From Nostoc sp. NMS8 (GTDB lineage: Bacteria > Cyanobacteriota > Cyanobacteriia > Cyanobacteriales > Nostocaceae): a DNA stretch of 48,001 bases. Positions 17,621 to 26,950 of this stretch are shown here, piece after piece. The number at the start of each line of letters is the position of its first letter. Positions within the stretch are counted from its first letter, which is position 1. The stretch is taken from positions 1-48,001 of the forward strand of contig NZ_JABXKK010000022.1 of NCBI RefSeq assembly GCF_017115045.1. The letters are read 5' to 3'. The notes under the pieces were generated by a model, which was given only the letters and a program-made list of their open reading frames with translations, was not told the origin of the DNA and did no database searches. A program made the position numbers and the translations under genes.

Positions 17621-18850
17621 GTGATTCAATGGAAATCCAACCATACAGGCTTTACAGAACAAATTGTTAGTGGGTTAAACGCCATTAGCATAGTGAAGAG
17701 TATTGGTTCAAATCATGCCGTAGGGTCGCAAAATGTGGAGAGTTCTTTAATCTTATCTCAAGAAGACCTGATATTTGAAAATAGTCAAGCAGCGTCTTCT
17801 TGGATAAAAGCTGATGTTAATTGTGGTGATAGTTTATTAGTCTCTAGAACACTACAAGCTAAAGGTTCTAAGGTGAATGGGTTTGACTTAGATCCGCCGA
17901 AGGTTTTAGTAGTTGACGATCATGCCGCCAGTCGGATGACTGCTGTTGCTTTCTTGGGGATGGAAGGATACGAAGTCATTGAGGCAGACAGTGGTTCCAT
18001 TGTTGTGGAATTGGTAACTCAAAAACAACCAGATTTGATTTTGCTGGATGTGATGATGCCAGGAATGGATGGATTTGAAGTGTGCCAATTGCTCAAACAG
18101 GATGAGCAAACTAGGCTAATTCCGGTAATTTTTATTACAGCGTTAAATGACAGGCGATCGCGCATTCGCGGAATTGAAGTTGGAGCAGATGATTTTCTCA
18201 CCAAACCCTTTGATCGTGTGGAACTAGCGGCGCGTGTAAAGTCCTTAGTACGGCAGAAGCGTCTAAACGAAGATTTAGACCATGCCGAACAAGTACTATT
18301 TTCTATTGCCATGTCTATTGAGAGTCGCGATCCAAATACGGGCAATCATTGTGAACGCTTAGTACAACTGGGACAAGTTTTTGGTGAATATCTCAACCTG
18401 TCACGCTACCAACTTAGAGATTTGAGATGGGGTAGTTATCTCCACGATATCGGTAAAGTTGGTATTCCCGATGCAGTGCTGTTGAAAAAAGGCGAACTCA
18501 CCTCTGAAGATTGGCAGATCATGCAGCAGCACGTTTTGATTGGAGAAAAAATTTGCCAGCCATTACGCAGTATGCGGGGTGTAATTCCCATTATTCGCCA
18601 TCACCACGAACGTTGGGATGGCTCAGGCTACCCTGATAGACTCCAGGGGAATGATATCCCCTATCTGGCGCAAGTATTTCAGTTAATTGATATTTACGAT
18701 GCCCTAACCAGCGAACGACCTTATAAAAGATCTTTTCCTTCAGTAGAAGCACTTTCGGTCATGCAACAAGAAACTGATTCCGGTTGGCGTAATCCCAAAC
18801 TGATGCAGCAGTTTGTAGAGTTTATTCGCTCCTGTCAAGGAAAAGAGTAG
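17621..18850 (+). CDS. Response regulator with HD-GYP c-di-GMP phosphodiesterase domain
   Basis: The 409-residue protein joins a receiver domain (about 93-212; D99/D100 acidic pocket, phosphoacceptor D143, K195) to an HD-GYP domain (about 222-405). In the latter, H275-D276 of HDIGK and the signature HHHERWDGSGYPD (327-339) are intact, so it should hydrolyse cyclic di-GMP when phosphorylated, as RpfG-type proteins do. The first 90 residues form an N-terminal extension with no domain I recognise; it is Ser/Asn-rich and may be disordered. Initiation is at GTG. An internal ATG at about residue 106 would cut into the receiver domain, so the long form is right unless an unseen start lies between. 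No partner kinase is adjacent; glmU follows 200 bases downstream. Confidence 0.9.
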   Translation: MIQWKSNHTGFTEQIVSGLNAISIVKSIGSNHAVGSQNVESSLILSQEDLIFENSQAASSWIKADVNCGDSLLVSRTLQAKGSKVNGFDLDPPKVLVVDDHAASRMTAVAFLGMEGYEVIEADSGSIVVELVTQKQPDLILLDVMMPGMDGFEVCQLLKQDEQTRLIPVIFITALNDRRSRIRGIEVGADDFLTKPFDRVELAARVKSLVRQKRLNEDLDHAEQVLFSIAMSIESRDPNTGNHCERLVQLGQVFGEYLNLSRYQLRDLRWGSYLHDIGKVGIPDAVLLKKGELTSEDWQIMQQHVLIGEKICQPLRSMRGVIPIIRHHHERWDGSGYPDRLQGNDIPYLAQVFQLIDIYDALTSERPYKRSFPSVEALSVMQQETDSGWRNPKLMQQFVEFIRSCQGKE

Positions 18851-19050
18851 GCAGTACGCGGTAGGGAGTAACGATTTGTCGCTGCTGTAATGAGTGCGAA
18901 ATAGTATTATAATCTCCAACTTTTATCAAAGCAGTTGTCTTAACTACTTTGATATTTTACTCTTCTATGATTAGCTGGTATGATTTGAACCTATATTTTA
19001 AAGTACCAAAAGCATTAATTATAATTTCACTGATAGCTAATAGCTAATTT

Positions 19051-20400
19051 ATGGTAGTTGTAGCAATTCTAGCGGCAGGACGCGGCACACGGATGAAATC
19101 ACGCTTACCCAAGGTTTTACATCCTTTGGGTGGGCGATCGCTAGTAGAGAGAGTTCTCGAAAGTGTAGAACCACTTGCGCCCTCACGGCGAATCGTGATT
19201 GTGGGATATCAGTCTGAAGAAGTGCAAGTTGCCATGCATTCAATTCCCAATTTGGAGTTTGTCGAACAGACTGTGCAATTGGGGACAGGTCATGCTATCC
19301 AGCAATTACTTCCTCACTTAGAAGGTTATACCAGAGATTTGCTGATACTTAACGGTGATTTACCGTTAATACGTAGCGAAACCCTCAAGCAGATGTTACA
19401 AACTCATGCCCAAAATCAGAATGCTGCCACCATTCTTACCTCGCACCTACACGATCCCACAGGCTACGGGCGCGTTTTTTGTAACGATGAAAATATTGTG
19501 CAGCAAATGGTCGAACACAAGGATTGTACTGCTGCTCAAAGACAAAATAACCGCATTAACGCTGGAGTTTATTGCTTCCGCTGGCCAGATTTGGCAAAGG
19601 TGCTTCCCCATCTACAGGCAAACAATGCCCAAAAAGAATACTATCTCACTGATGCCGTGACTCAAGTCGGAAAAGTGATGGCAGTAGATGTGGAAGATTA
19701 CCAAGAAATTCTCGGCATCAACGATCGCCTACAACTAGCAACAGCATCCGAAATTTTGCAAAAACGAGTCAAGGAAAAATGGATGCTGGCTGGTGTCACC
19801 CTCGTCGACCCCACAAGTATTACCATTGATGAAACCGTAGAATTACAGCCTGATGTAATTATTGAACCCCAAACTCACCTGCGAGGAAATACGGTAATTA
19901 AAACAGGAAGTCATATTGGGCCGGGATGTTTCATTGAAAATAGCCAGTTAGCCGAAAATGTTACTGTGCAGTATTCAGTGGTGACAGATAGCACTGTGCA
20001 GGCGGGAAGTCGAATTGGCCCTTATGCTCATTTACGCGGTCACGTGGAGGTGGGTGCTGGTTGCCGTGTAGGGAATTTTGTGGAATTGAAAAATACGCAA
20101 TTAGGCGATCGCACCAATGCAGCACATTTGTCGTATCTAGGTGATAGCGTTGTCGGCAATCACGTAAATATTGGTGCCGGTACAATTACTGCCAATTATG
20201 ACGGCGTGAAAAAACATCGCACCAAAATAGGCGATCGCACAAAAACTGGTGCCAATAGCGTTTTAGTAGCTCCACTAACCTTGGGAGATGATGTCTATAT
20301 TGCGGCTGGTTCTACAGTCACAGAAGATGTACCTGATGATTCTCTGGTAATTGCCCGTAGTCGTCAAGTAGTGAAACCAGCTTGGAAGAAGAAAAGTTAG
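19051..20400 (+). CDS. glmU: Bifunctional GlcNAc-1-P uridylyltransferase / GlcN-1-P acetyltransferase
   Basis: GlmU makes UDP-N-acetylglucosamine, precursor of peptidoglycan and lipopolysaccharide, in two steps: acetylation of glucosamine-1-phosphate, then transfer to UTP. The uridylyltransferase half (about 1-230) opens with [11 protein letters not shown] (7-17) and K21 of the nucleotide-binding loop. NGDLPL and GTGHAI follow. The C-terminal half (about 250-449) is a left-handed beta-helix with hexapeptide repeats, and the acetyltransferase segment reads [19 protein letters not shown], then [13 protein letters not shown]. The 449-residue length is typical. The start is ATG and the gene ends just before a terminator hairpin at 20451-20475. 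It stands alone between the HD-GYP gene and the peptide permease genes. Confidence 0.95.
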   Translation: MVVVAILAAGRGTRMKSRLPKVLHPLGGRSLVERVLESVEPLAPSRRIVIVGYQSEEVQVAMHSIPNLEFVEQTVQLGTGHAIQQLLPHLEGYTRDLLILNGDLPLIRSETLKQMLQTHAQNQNAATILTSHLHDPTGYGRVFCNDENIVQQMVEHKDCTAAQRQNNRINAGVYCFRWPDLAKVLPHLQANNAQKEYYLTDAVTQVGKVMAVDVEDYQEILGINDRLQLATASEILQKRVKEKWMLAGVTLVDPTSITIDETVELQPDVIIEPQTHLRGNTVIKTGSHIGPGCFIENSQLAENVTVQYSVVTDSTVQAGSRIGPYAHLRGHVEVGAGCRVGNFVELKNTQLGDRTNAAHLSYLGDSVVGNHVNIGAGTITANYDGVKKHRTKIGDRTKTGANSVLVAPLTLGDDVYIAAGSTVTEDVPDDSLVIARSRQVVKPAWKKKS

Positions 20401-20450
20401 AAATGCAATTCTTTTTTCTACTTCAGCTTCGAGAGAATACAACGTTTTTT

Positions 20451-20475
20451 GACAGGCAACCCTAGTTTGCCTGTC
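20451..20475 (+). terminator. Hairpin after glmU
   Basis: GACAGGCAA and TTGCCTGTC form a 9-bp stem around a 7-base loop, 50 bases after the glmU stop. A T-run precedes it and a short T stretch follows; it fits a weak intrinsic terminator. Confidence 0.65.
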
Positions 20476-20517
20476 ATTTCCCTCTGATAATAATTTCAGA
20501 TAAGCCCAAAACACTTG

Positions 20518-20547
20518 TAGAGACGGCGATTTATCGCGTCTTCTCTA
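20518..20547. repeat. GTAGAGAC palindromic repeat, copy A
   Basis: An imperfect palindrome centred on GGCGATTTATCGC. A 27-base stretch starting at about 20517 is identical to copy B at 22873, on the other side of the two permease genes. Confidence 0.75.
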
Positions 20548-20796
20548 GACCAATTATTTACACCAATAACCCTTAACTGAGCCGTAATGCCTCATAATGA
20601 TTATTATTCCTATGAATAATTACCAATTATTTTGTTTCTTGTCTAAATCCTACTAATCTACCGTTGTTTTTAAAGATAAATTTTTTGTATCCGTGATGCT
20701 ATCTTGCAAGTTTCTGATCTACTAAACTGAACAATAAACCTGATTTTATCAGTTGTTGTCTCGTTTTGAAGAGTAAGGCAGATTTTGTAATAGCTA

Positions 20797-21759
20797 ATGG
20801 ATAAATACTTAATTAATCGTCTACTAATTGCTATTCCCACCTTAATTGCCATCAGTGTTGTCATATTTACTATTCTGGCATTAGCACCCGGCGATCCAAT
20901 GGGAGAATTTGCGCTCAATCCCTCTATCACAGCTGAAGTTCGGGAAAATATTAAAATATCTTTAGGTTTAGACCAACCGCTCCATATCCGCTATATCAAA
21001 TGGGTTACAGCTTTTATTAGTGGAGATATGGGCTATTCTTTTACTAGTCGCAGTCCGGTAATTGGTTTAATTCTCCAACGCTTACCTACGACATTATGGG
21101 TGGTTGGTTCTGCCTACCTTTTTGGCATACTGCTGGCTATTCCTTTGGGAGTAATTTCGGCTCTCAAACGTCATTCTCTGATTGATACAATTTTGACTAC
21201 TTTAGTTTTTTTTGGGTTTTCTCTGCCAACATTTTTTACAGGCTTACTATTTATTATTATCTTCAGTATCCAATTGAAATGGTTGCCTTTTATCTATAAC
21301 AGCACATTACAAGTGACAGATTGGCAGAGTTTTATCGCTCAAGTTAAACAATCAATTATGCCGATTTGCGTATTAGGACTCTGGCAGACAGCAATGCTGA
21401 TGCGCTTTGTGCGTTCAGAGATTTTAGAAAATATCCATCAAGACTATGTGCGTACTGCTTATGCCAAAGGATTACCCAAATTTTTAGTTATCAATCGTCA
21501 TGTTTTGCGGAATGCGTTAATTCCTGTAGTTACATTGGTAGCCTTGGATATTCCAAGTGTTTTTACAGGTGCTTTAGTTACAGAAAAAGTTTTTCGTGTT
21601 CCGGGAATTGGTGCTCTATTAATTGACTCTATTTATAAGAATGATACACCAGTTGTTATGGCAATTACTTTTATATATGCAATTTTAATTGTGATTTTTA
21701 ATCTCGTTGCAGACATTCTTTATAGTTTATTAGATCCTCGTGTCAAATACACGAACTAG
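20797..21759 (+). CDS. Dipeptide/oligopeptide ABC transporter permease (DppB/OppB type)
   Basis: The 320-residue membrane protein shows about six hydrophobic segments, beginning at residues 8-30 with the N-terminal helix typical of DppB. The coupling-helix (EAA-type) motif DYVRTAYAKGLPKF lies at about 217-229. This is the contact point for the ATPase subunit. The sequence LALAPGDPMGEF after the first helix is also usual in this family. It pairs with the next permease gene, 102 bases downstream on the same strand, to form the channel of a peptide or nickel-type importer. No ATPase gene is adjacent, so ATPases encoded elsewhere must serve it. The matching binding protein is convergent at 22988-24733. 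Substrate cannot be told. Confidence 0.9.
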   Translation: MDKYLINRLLIAIPTLIAISVVIFTILALAPGDPMGEFALNPSITAEVRENIKISLGLDQPLHIRYIKWVTAFISGDMGYSFTSRSPVIGLILQRLPTTLWVVGSAYLFGILLAIPLGVISALKRHSLIDTILTTLVFFGFSLPTFFTGLLFIIIFSIQLKWLPFIYNSTLQVTDWQSFIAQVKQSIMPICVLGLWQTAMLMRFVRSEILENIHQDYVRTAYAKGLPKFLVINRHVLRNALIPVVTLVALDIPSVFTGALVTEKVFRVPGIGALLIDSIYKNDTPVVMAITFIYAILIVIFNLVADILYSLLDPRVKYTN

Positions 21760-21861
21760 CTAAACAATTAAAAATTACATATGAAGAAAAAACTAGATTC
21801 AGTACTCTGGTTGGAAATTGTATAAAAATTAAATATATAACATCTGAAAAACTAGATACTT

Positions 21862-22815
21862 ATGTTGAAACGATCGCCTAATCAAAGTTCAGAACTATCC
21901 AAACTCTCAGTTTCTCCAGCATCAACAAGTTTTGTTTCCAAGCCAGAAACGCCTACAAAAGAAGCATGGCGGAAGTTTCGTCGTAATCGTCAGGCGATGT
22001 TTGGTATTGTAGTCTTGCTGATTATAGTGTTAAGTGTTTTGTTGGGGCCATTTATTTATAATATTCCTATCAACAAAATTGACTTTGCTAAATCTACTCT
22101 TGCTCCCAGCTGGGCGCATCCATTTGGTACTAATGATTTAGGTCAAGATATATTAGCAAGGGTGTTGTATGGCGGACGAATATCGATAGCAGTGGGAATT
22201 TTTTCGATGTCAGTAGCCATAACTCTCGGTACACTCATCGGCGCACTCTCTGGTTTCTATGGCGGCTGGCTGGATATTGCTTTGATGCGCTTGACAGATT
22301 TGTGTTTAGCTTTACCACGGCTACCATTATTATTACTAGTAATATTTTTGTTTCGGGATGCGATTAAAGCGATCGCAGGCCCAGAACTAGGTATATTTGT
22401 ATTGATAGTAATAGTAATTGGTGGACTTAACTGGATGTCTGTAGCCAGATTAGTCCGAGCCGGTTTTTTGACAGTGCGGGAGTTAGAATTTGTCACAGCA
22501 GCACGTGCCCTTGGTGCTTCTCCTAGTCGATTGATTTGGATTCATATTTTGCCCAACGTGATTAGTCCAGTACTAGTTGCTGCTACTCTTTCAGTAAGTA
22601 CTGCGATCGTTACCGAATCAACCCTGAGCTTTTTTGGTCTAGGTTTTCCCCCTGATGTCCCAACTTGGGGACGAATGCTCTATGAAGCGCAAAACTTTTT
22701 AGAATTTGCTCCCCACATGGTTATTTTTCCTGGCACAGCAATATTTCTTACTGTGCTAAGTATCAACTATATAGGTGATGCTTTACGAGATGCTCTCGAT
22801 CCTCGACTATCGTAA
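21862..22815 (+). CDS. Dipeptide/oligopeptide ABC transporter permease (DppC/OppC type)
   Basis: The 317-residue protein has a polar N-terminus (1-45), a first membrane helix (46-68), then HPFGTNDLGQDILAR (86-100), a hallmark of DppC/OppC permeases. Further helices surround the EAA-type coupling motif TAARALGASPSRLIWIHILPN (about 212-232). It forms the second half of the importer channel with the upstream DppB-type permease. The gap between them is 102 bases, AT-rich and without a terminator, so they are probably one transcript. The C-terminus DALRDALDPRLS is typical. No frame defects are seen. The DNA after the stop contains short GGGGACT repeats and copy B of the palindromic repeat found upstream of the first permease. 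Confidence 0.9.
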   Translation: MLKRSPNQSSELSKLSVSPASTSFVSKPETPTKEAWRKFRRNRQAMFGIVVLLIIVLSVLLGPFIYNIPINKIDFAKSTLAPSWAHPFGTNDLGQDILARVLYGGRISIAVGIFSMSVAITLGTLIGALSGFYGGWLDIALMRLTDLCLALPRLPLLLLVIFLFRDAIKAIAGPELGIFVLIVIVIGGLNWMSVARLVRAGFLTVRELEFVTAARALGASPSRLIWIHILPNVISPVLVAATLSVSTAIVTESTLSFFGLGFPPDVPTWGRMLYEAQNFLEFAPHMVIFPGTAIFLTVLSINYIGDALRDALDPRLS

Positions 22816-22872
22816 AGGGGACTGGGGACTAGGGATTAATAGTCTGTCAATAAATTGATAGATAAATTTTCT

Positions 22873-22902
22873 GTAGAGACGGCGATTTATCGCGTCTTTC
22901 TA
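22873..22902. repeat. GTAGAGAC palindromic repeat, copy B
   Basis: Shares an identical 27-base stretch with copy A at 20518, in the same orientation. Together they bracket the two permease genes. Confidence 0.75.
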
Positions 22903-22987
22903 ACCATCAAAATGAATTTGACAGACCACTAGGAAAAAAGATTAAAAACACTATTTTCCCAATACCCAATCCCCAATACCCAGCCAC

Positions 22988-24733
22988 TTACTGTAGCCGC
23001 CAATCCTTAATATTCCAGGTACGGTCATCCCAAGGTGTTGCATCTATACCAGTGAGTCTGTTACTTACTCCATTAACATTAGCGCGAGAAATTAGAGGAA
23101 TTACAGCTTGCTCTTTAATTAACAAATCATTCATTTGAATAAATAATTGCCGACGTTTTTGTGGGTCTAACTCTGTATTAGACTGTTGCCAAAGCTTATC
23201 GTATTCAGGGTTGCAGTAACGAGAACTATTCGGTTTCGACCAATTATTTTTCTTCTGCGAAATTTCATTACAAGTCCATGCCTTTAGATAAGTACCTGGA
23301 TCTGGATTACTATTGCCACCACTAAACATTTGTAAATCAGCGTTAAAGTGAGCAAGAGTATCTGGGTTAGCTGGGTCACTAGAAAAGAAAATACTTGAAT
23401 CGATACTTTTGAGTTCTACCCCCACGCCAATAGAGGTTAGCGATTGTTTAATGATTTCCTGTGTTTTCTGGCGGACTGGGTTGACAGAAGTCTGAAATAA
23501 AACCTTTAGTTCTACACCATTTTTATCCCGAATGCCGTTTCCATTGCTGTCTTTCCATCCAGCTTCCTCGAGTAAATCAGCAGCTTTTTTCAGATTAAAT
23601 TCGTACTTGGTATTAGGTGAATTATAGATATCTGGTGCTACTAAGATATTTGTCACAGCACGACCACTTTGACCATATAACTGTTGGTTAATAGTGTCAC
23701 GGTCAATGGTATAATTAAAAGCCTGACGCACTTTCAAGTCTTTAAAAAAGGGATGGGGGAACTCTAAGCTAGAACGTTCACCATCTTTTGTTTGCTTGTT
23801 AGGATCAGTCTGATTAATCGCAATCCGCTCCAAAAAAGATCCGAAGCTGATATCTAATCTTCCTTTTCCTGCTGCCTCCAGCTGCTTAAGGATTGGAGCT
23901 TCCACTTGGAGATTCCAAGCAAAATCTACATCTCCAGTCTGCAATACGGCTCTGGCAGCAGAAACAGCATCCCCACCACCTTTAAGTTCTACTCGCTTAA
24001 AGAAAGGTTTATTAGGTTCTCGGAAAAAGGAATTAGCTTCATAGATAACAATGTCGCCAGGTTTAAAGTCCACTACTTTATAAGGGCCAGTACCAACAGG
24101 AATCAAATTAGCTGGAGCTTCCCTAGCTTTGCTACCACTGTATGGCTCAAAGATATGACGAGGTAGGATTGGCCCATTGGAACCAATAAACGGCAGCGAC
24201 CAAGCCGGGTTAGGATTTTGGAAATTGATTTTAACGGTGTAGTCGTCAATAGCTTCGACGCTTTTGATAGCTTGATAATTTGCAGCAGTAGTTGCACCCA
24301 CTGCTGGATTACTAACAAATTGGTAAGTAAACACCACATCCGCAGCAGTGAAAGGTTTACCATCAGACCATTTGACTCCTTGTTTGAGTTTCCAAGTTAC
24401 TGATTTACCATCTTTGGCGACTCCACCATTCTCTAAAGATGGGATGTCTGCTGCTAGAAAAGCAATTAGCTTACCATCTTTATCAAAGCTGGCTAGGGGT
24501 TCATAAGTGATTCGACTGGCTTCAAAATCTTTGCTACCTTGAGCCAAATGGGGATTGAGAATAGTTGGTGCTTGCCAATAGAGAAGCCGTAAGGTATCGC
24601 TAGCAGCACTACTCGTCGCTGCTTGAGTAGAGGTAGTTGGAGATTCAGCCTTTGGCGTAGAACAAGCACTTAGCAACAAGATACTAAGCAACGACCCAGC
24701 AAAAATCTGACCCCTACTGAATTTATTATTCAT
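22988..24733 (-). CDS. Peptide-type ABC transporter substrate-binding lipoprotein
   Basis: The 581-residue protein begins with a lipoprotein signal ending in LLSAC (acylated cysteine C24), then a Ser/Thr-rich linker. The mature chain is a family 5 extracellular solute-binding protein: LYWQAPTILNPHLAQG near the start, WKLKQGVKWSDGKPFTAADVVFTYQFV, and the later motif KVRQAFNYTIDRDTINQQLYGQ. Such proteins capture di-/oligopeptides or similar small solutes in the periplasm and deliver them to DppB/DppC-type permeases. Those two permeases are encoded just to the right on the opposite strand, ending about 170 bases away, so the three proteins plausibly form one importer despite convergent transcription. 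The length is normal and the frame unbroken. Confidence 0.9.
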   Translation of the reverse strand: MNNKFSRGQIFAGSLLSILLLSACSTPKAESPTTSTQAATSSAASDTLRLLYWQAPTILNPHLAQGSKDFEASRITYEPLASFDKDGKLIAFLAADIPSLENGGVAKDGKSVTWKLKQGVKWSDGKPFTAADVVFTYQFVSNPAVGATTAANYQAIKSVEAIDDYTVKINFQNPNPAWSLPFIGSNGPILPRHIFEPYSGSKAREAPANLIPVGTGPYKVVDFKPGDIVIYEANSFFREPNKPFFKRVELKGGGDAVSAARAVLQTGDVDFAWNLQVEAPILKQLEAAGKGRLDISFGSFLERIAINQTDPNKQTKDGERSSLEFPHPFFKDLKVRQAFNYTIDRDTINQQLYGQSGRAVTNILVAPDIYNSPNTKYEFNLKKAADLLEEAGWKDSNGNGIRDKNGVELKVLFQTSVNPVRQKTQEIIKQSLTSIGVGVELKSIDSSIFFSSDPANPDTLAHFNADLQMFSGGNSNPDPGTYLKAWTCNEISQKKNNWSKPNSSRYCNPEYDKLWQQSNTELDPQKRRQLFIQMNDLLIKEQAVIPLISRANVNGVSNRLTGIDATPWDDRTWNIKDWRLQ

Positions 24734-24773
24734 AATTTTAGGGAGCTAAAATAGTAAAACTATTGCTTGAAGA

Positions 24774-24921
24774 AGAATTCAGAAATCAGAATGGGCTAAA
24801 CGCCCCGCTATCGCTAACAGGAGTCAGAATCAAGATGCGATGCTCTCTACATTCGCGCAGCGTGTCGCAGACAGATGCTAAAACCCTGAAAGGGTATTCT
24901 GACTCCTGATTCCTGAATTCT
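24774..24921. repeat. Nested inverted repeats upstream of the binding-protein gene
   Basis: An outer pair (24774-24789 with 24906-24921, 15 of 16 bases complementary) surrounds and slightly overlaps an inner perfect 13-base pair (CAGGAGTCAGAAT at 24818-24830 and its complement at 24896-24908). A further small stem ACCCTGAAAGGGT lies near 24883. It resembles a folded, non-coding repeat element. Confidence 0.6.
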
Positions 24922-24942
24922 GTTTTGATAAATTTTTTAATC

Positions 24943-24984
24943 GTAGAGACACGAAGTTTTCCCAAGGAAATTTCGCATCTCTAC
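24943..24984. repeat. GTAGAGA palindromic repeat
   Basis: The arms GTAGAGAC and ATCTCTAC with an inner CGAA/TTCG pair form an imperfect hairpin just downstream of the nitroreductase stop. Same end sequence as the repeats at 20518, 22873 and 32221. Confidence 0.6.
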
Positions 24985-24991
24985 AACCTAA

Positions 24992-25597
24992 TTAATTATT
25001 CAATAAAGGTGAACTATTTCCCCACTGTCCAGTAAAGACAAATTCCTTTAAAGGTTTGCGGATACGGGCTGCTAGTTCCCGTTCGCGCAGTCCCTCAGAA
25101 AGAGTCTCTGGATCGCCAGGATAGCCAACTGTGACAACCGTAGCAGGTTCGTAGTCATCTGGAATTTGGTATAGTTCCCTGGCGCTGTCTGCATTAAATC
25201 CGGCTATTTGATGGGCAAACAAACCAAAAGAAGTTGCTTGAAGAATGAGGTTTTCTAATGCTAGACCAACATCGTGAAACGCGTGTCGATTGGCTTTGCC
25301 ATCTTCAGAGCGGACTTTAGCAACAGCCAGGATTAGGATGGGAGCATTTTTCGCCCACCCTTGATTAAACTCAACCAGAGTACTGAGTAGACGGTTATAT
25401 TCCGTCGGTTCGTCTTTGGTAGCAACAATAAAACTCCAAGGCTGATAATTGTAGGAAGAAGGGGCCCAACGAGCGGCTTCTAGCAGAGATAGAAGCTTAT
25501 CTTGCTCTACGGGATGGTCGGCAAAGGCTCTAGGACTCCAGCGACTACGGATGAAGTCATGAACAGGATATTGCGTTTGTGCAAGTTTCTCAGTCAT
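24992..25597 (-). CDS. Nitroreductase-family flavoprotein
   Basis: The 201-residue protein starts FIRSRWSPRAFADHPV, the usual FMN-phosphate-binding opening of nitroreductases, followed by LLEAARWAPSSYNYQPWSFIV, which lines the flavin and dimer interface. DVGLALENLILQATSFGL is the central dimer helix, and TVVTVGYPGDPETL the C-terminal flavin-contact strand. These enzymes reduce nitro-aromatics, quinones or flavins with NAD(P)H. The natural substrate is unknown. The length is standard. It is followed downstream by a GTAGAGA-type repeat and then by the leader region of the binding-protein gene, so it is probably transcribed alone. The start ATG opens directly into the conserved domain. Confidence 0.9.
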   Translation of the reverse strand: MTEKLAQTQYPVHDFIRSRWSPRAFADHPVEQDKLLSLLEAARWAPSSYNYQPWSFIVATKDEPTEYNRLLSTLVEFNQGWAKNAPILILAVAKVRSEDGKANRHAFHDVGLALENLILQATSFGLFAHQIAGFNADSARELYQIPDDYEPATVVTVGYPGDPETLSEGLRERELAARIRKPLKEFVFTGQWGNSSPLLNN

Positions 25598-25955
25598 GTT
25601 AATGGATTTCCTCGTTTTTACTCGTAATGCACTACTGATTGCTCATAAATAGCCTTCAACGGCTGGCAACCGTCAAAAAAAGCTTTTTTCAGATAATGAA
25701 GTTTATACTACGATAAATCGATAGAAAATTAGTAGTTTGTTTATATAAAAATTATGGTGCGTAAAATCAATAAAATAAACAAGCGCCGCCAATCCGGTGA
25801 TTTTTACTTGAATAAGGCAGAATTAATGGATATTCTGCAATAGCAAGTAGCACTGAAAAGAGCGGTGCTATGAGCTTGTAAGGGTGTTATAAAACCCAAT
25901 AATTAGCTGCAATGGCTGACTGGCAAGAAACTTTAGCCTCAGCGCTGGAATTGAT
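25598..25955. other. Intergenic region with possible gene remnants
   Basis: About 360 bases between isoaspartyl peptidase and nitroreductase genes. Two very short plus-strand frames occur: 25754-25843 (29 codons, very basic start) and 25912-25965 (17 codons, MADWQETLASALELIQQ, overlapping the 3' end of the peptidase gene). The second reads like the N-terminus of a small helical protein cut short. Either may be a relic or chance. Confidence 0.3.
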
Positions 25956-26909
25956 TCAACAATAGCCGATCAATTCACTATCATTCCATTCCAAGGTGTC
26001 ACCAATTTTTTCGCCATCGTGATAGGCGGCGAGTAAGATTTCGCTAGTTTTACCCCAAGCGATCGCTCCACTAGCATCTAAGGCGATCGCTCCTAAATCC
26101 CGTTTGTTCTGGTGCGCTTCTCCCAGCGATCGCTGCATAGCATCCTTCAGAGACATCCCATCAGTAACACGCACTACAATCCGTGCGGCTAAACACTCAT
26201 CAATAATATCTTCGCCAATGCCAGTACAACTTACACCAGCATTACTAGTAGCATAATTACCTGCGGGCATCGCAGAATCACTTACCCGTCCAATCCGTTC
26301 AAAGCCCTTACCACCAGTGGAAGTGCCAGCAGATAGCTTACCATAAGTATCTAAAGCTACCACACCGATAGTGCCGCGTCCGGCATTGCTGGTTTCTAAA
26401 AGTTCGGGTTCTGCTACCACGTTAGCCATTGTGCTTTTAAAATTATCTTGGCGTTCTTGTATCCACTCTTGTAACCGCAAATCGGTTAAAGCGTTATAGC
26501 TGGGAATTTGCATTTCCCGCGCCAACTCAGCTGAACCGAAATCTGATAGCACTCGGTCTGGCGAACTTTGCAAAAATTGCGCTAAATCAATGGGATTTTT
26601 CACCCGTGAGATATTAATCACACCACTAAAGCGCCCTGATGCACCATCCATCAGGGAAGCACTCATACGGATTTGACCATCAGATTGCAATACTGAACCA
26701 GTACCAGCATTAAAGCGGGGGTTGTCTTCAAGCATTTGGCAACCATGCACCACTGCCTCTGAGGCAGTCGATCCTGACAATAGCAGAGAATAGATTTCTT
26801 CTATTACTGTATGGAGCGATCGGCGCACCGCCTCTAATCCTCCTTTACCGTGGAGAGAACTACCAGCCCCTCCATGAATAATTAATTTAGGTTGCACCTG
26901 TAACTCCAT
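25956..26909 (-). CDS. iaaA: Isoaspartyl peptidase/plant-type L-asparaginase
   Basis: This Ntn-hydrolase is made as a 317-residue precursor that cleaves itself before T180 (GRGTIGVVALD) to expose the catalytic threonine. The N-terminal half begins IIHGGAGSS and contains NPRFNAGTGSVL (63-74), the glycine-rich segment near the active site. The C-terminal half has STGGKGFERIGRVSDS, the substrate-binding loop. The enzyme removes isoaspartyl residues from degraded peptides and hydrolyses asparagine. In cyanobacteria it is also linked to the breakdown of the beta-aspartyl-arginine dipeptide from cyanophycin. The length is typical. It is followed by no gene on its own strand for 358 bases, and preceded by tandem GGGAATTGAGTATC- and CAGTCCC-type repeats. 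Confidence 0.93.
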   Translation of the reverse strand: MELQVQPKLIIHGGAGSSLHGKGGLEAVRRSLHTVIEEIYSLLLSGSTASEAVVHGCQMLEDNPRFNAGTGSVLQSDGQIRMSASLMDGASGRFSGVINISRVKNPIDLAQFLQSSPDRVLSDFGSAELAREMQIPSYNALTDLRLQEWIQERQDNFKSTMANVVAEPELLETSNAGRGTIGVVALDTYGKLSAGTSTGGKGFERIGRVSDSAMPAGNYATSNAGVSCTGIGEDIIDECLAARIVVRVTDGMSLKDAMQRSLGEAHQNKRDLGAIALDASGAIAWGKTSEILLAAYHDGEKIGDTLEWNDSELIGYC

Positions 26910-26950
26910 TAATATCTTGCGCTATTTGCGTCTGTGTTGCAGTTGGTTTT

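Larger units (their letters stand above)
20401..20796. other. Intergenic region with terminator and palindromic repeat
   Basis: About 400 bases between glmU and the first ABC permease. It holds the glmU terminator hairpin (20451-20475) and a GTAGAGAC-type palindromic repeat (20518-20547). The remaining 250 bases are AT-rich with no coding frame; the permease promoter should lie there. Confidence 0.6.
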
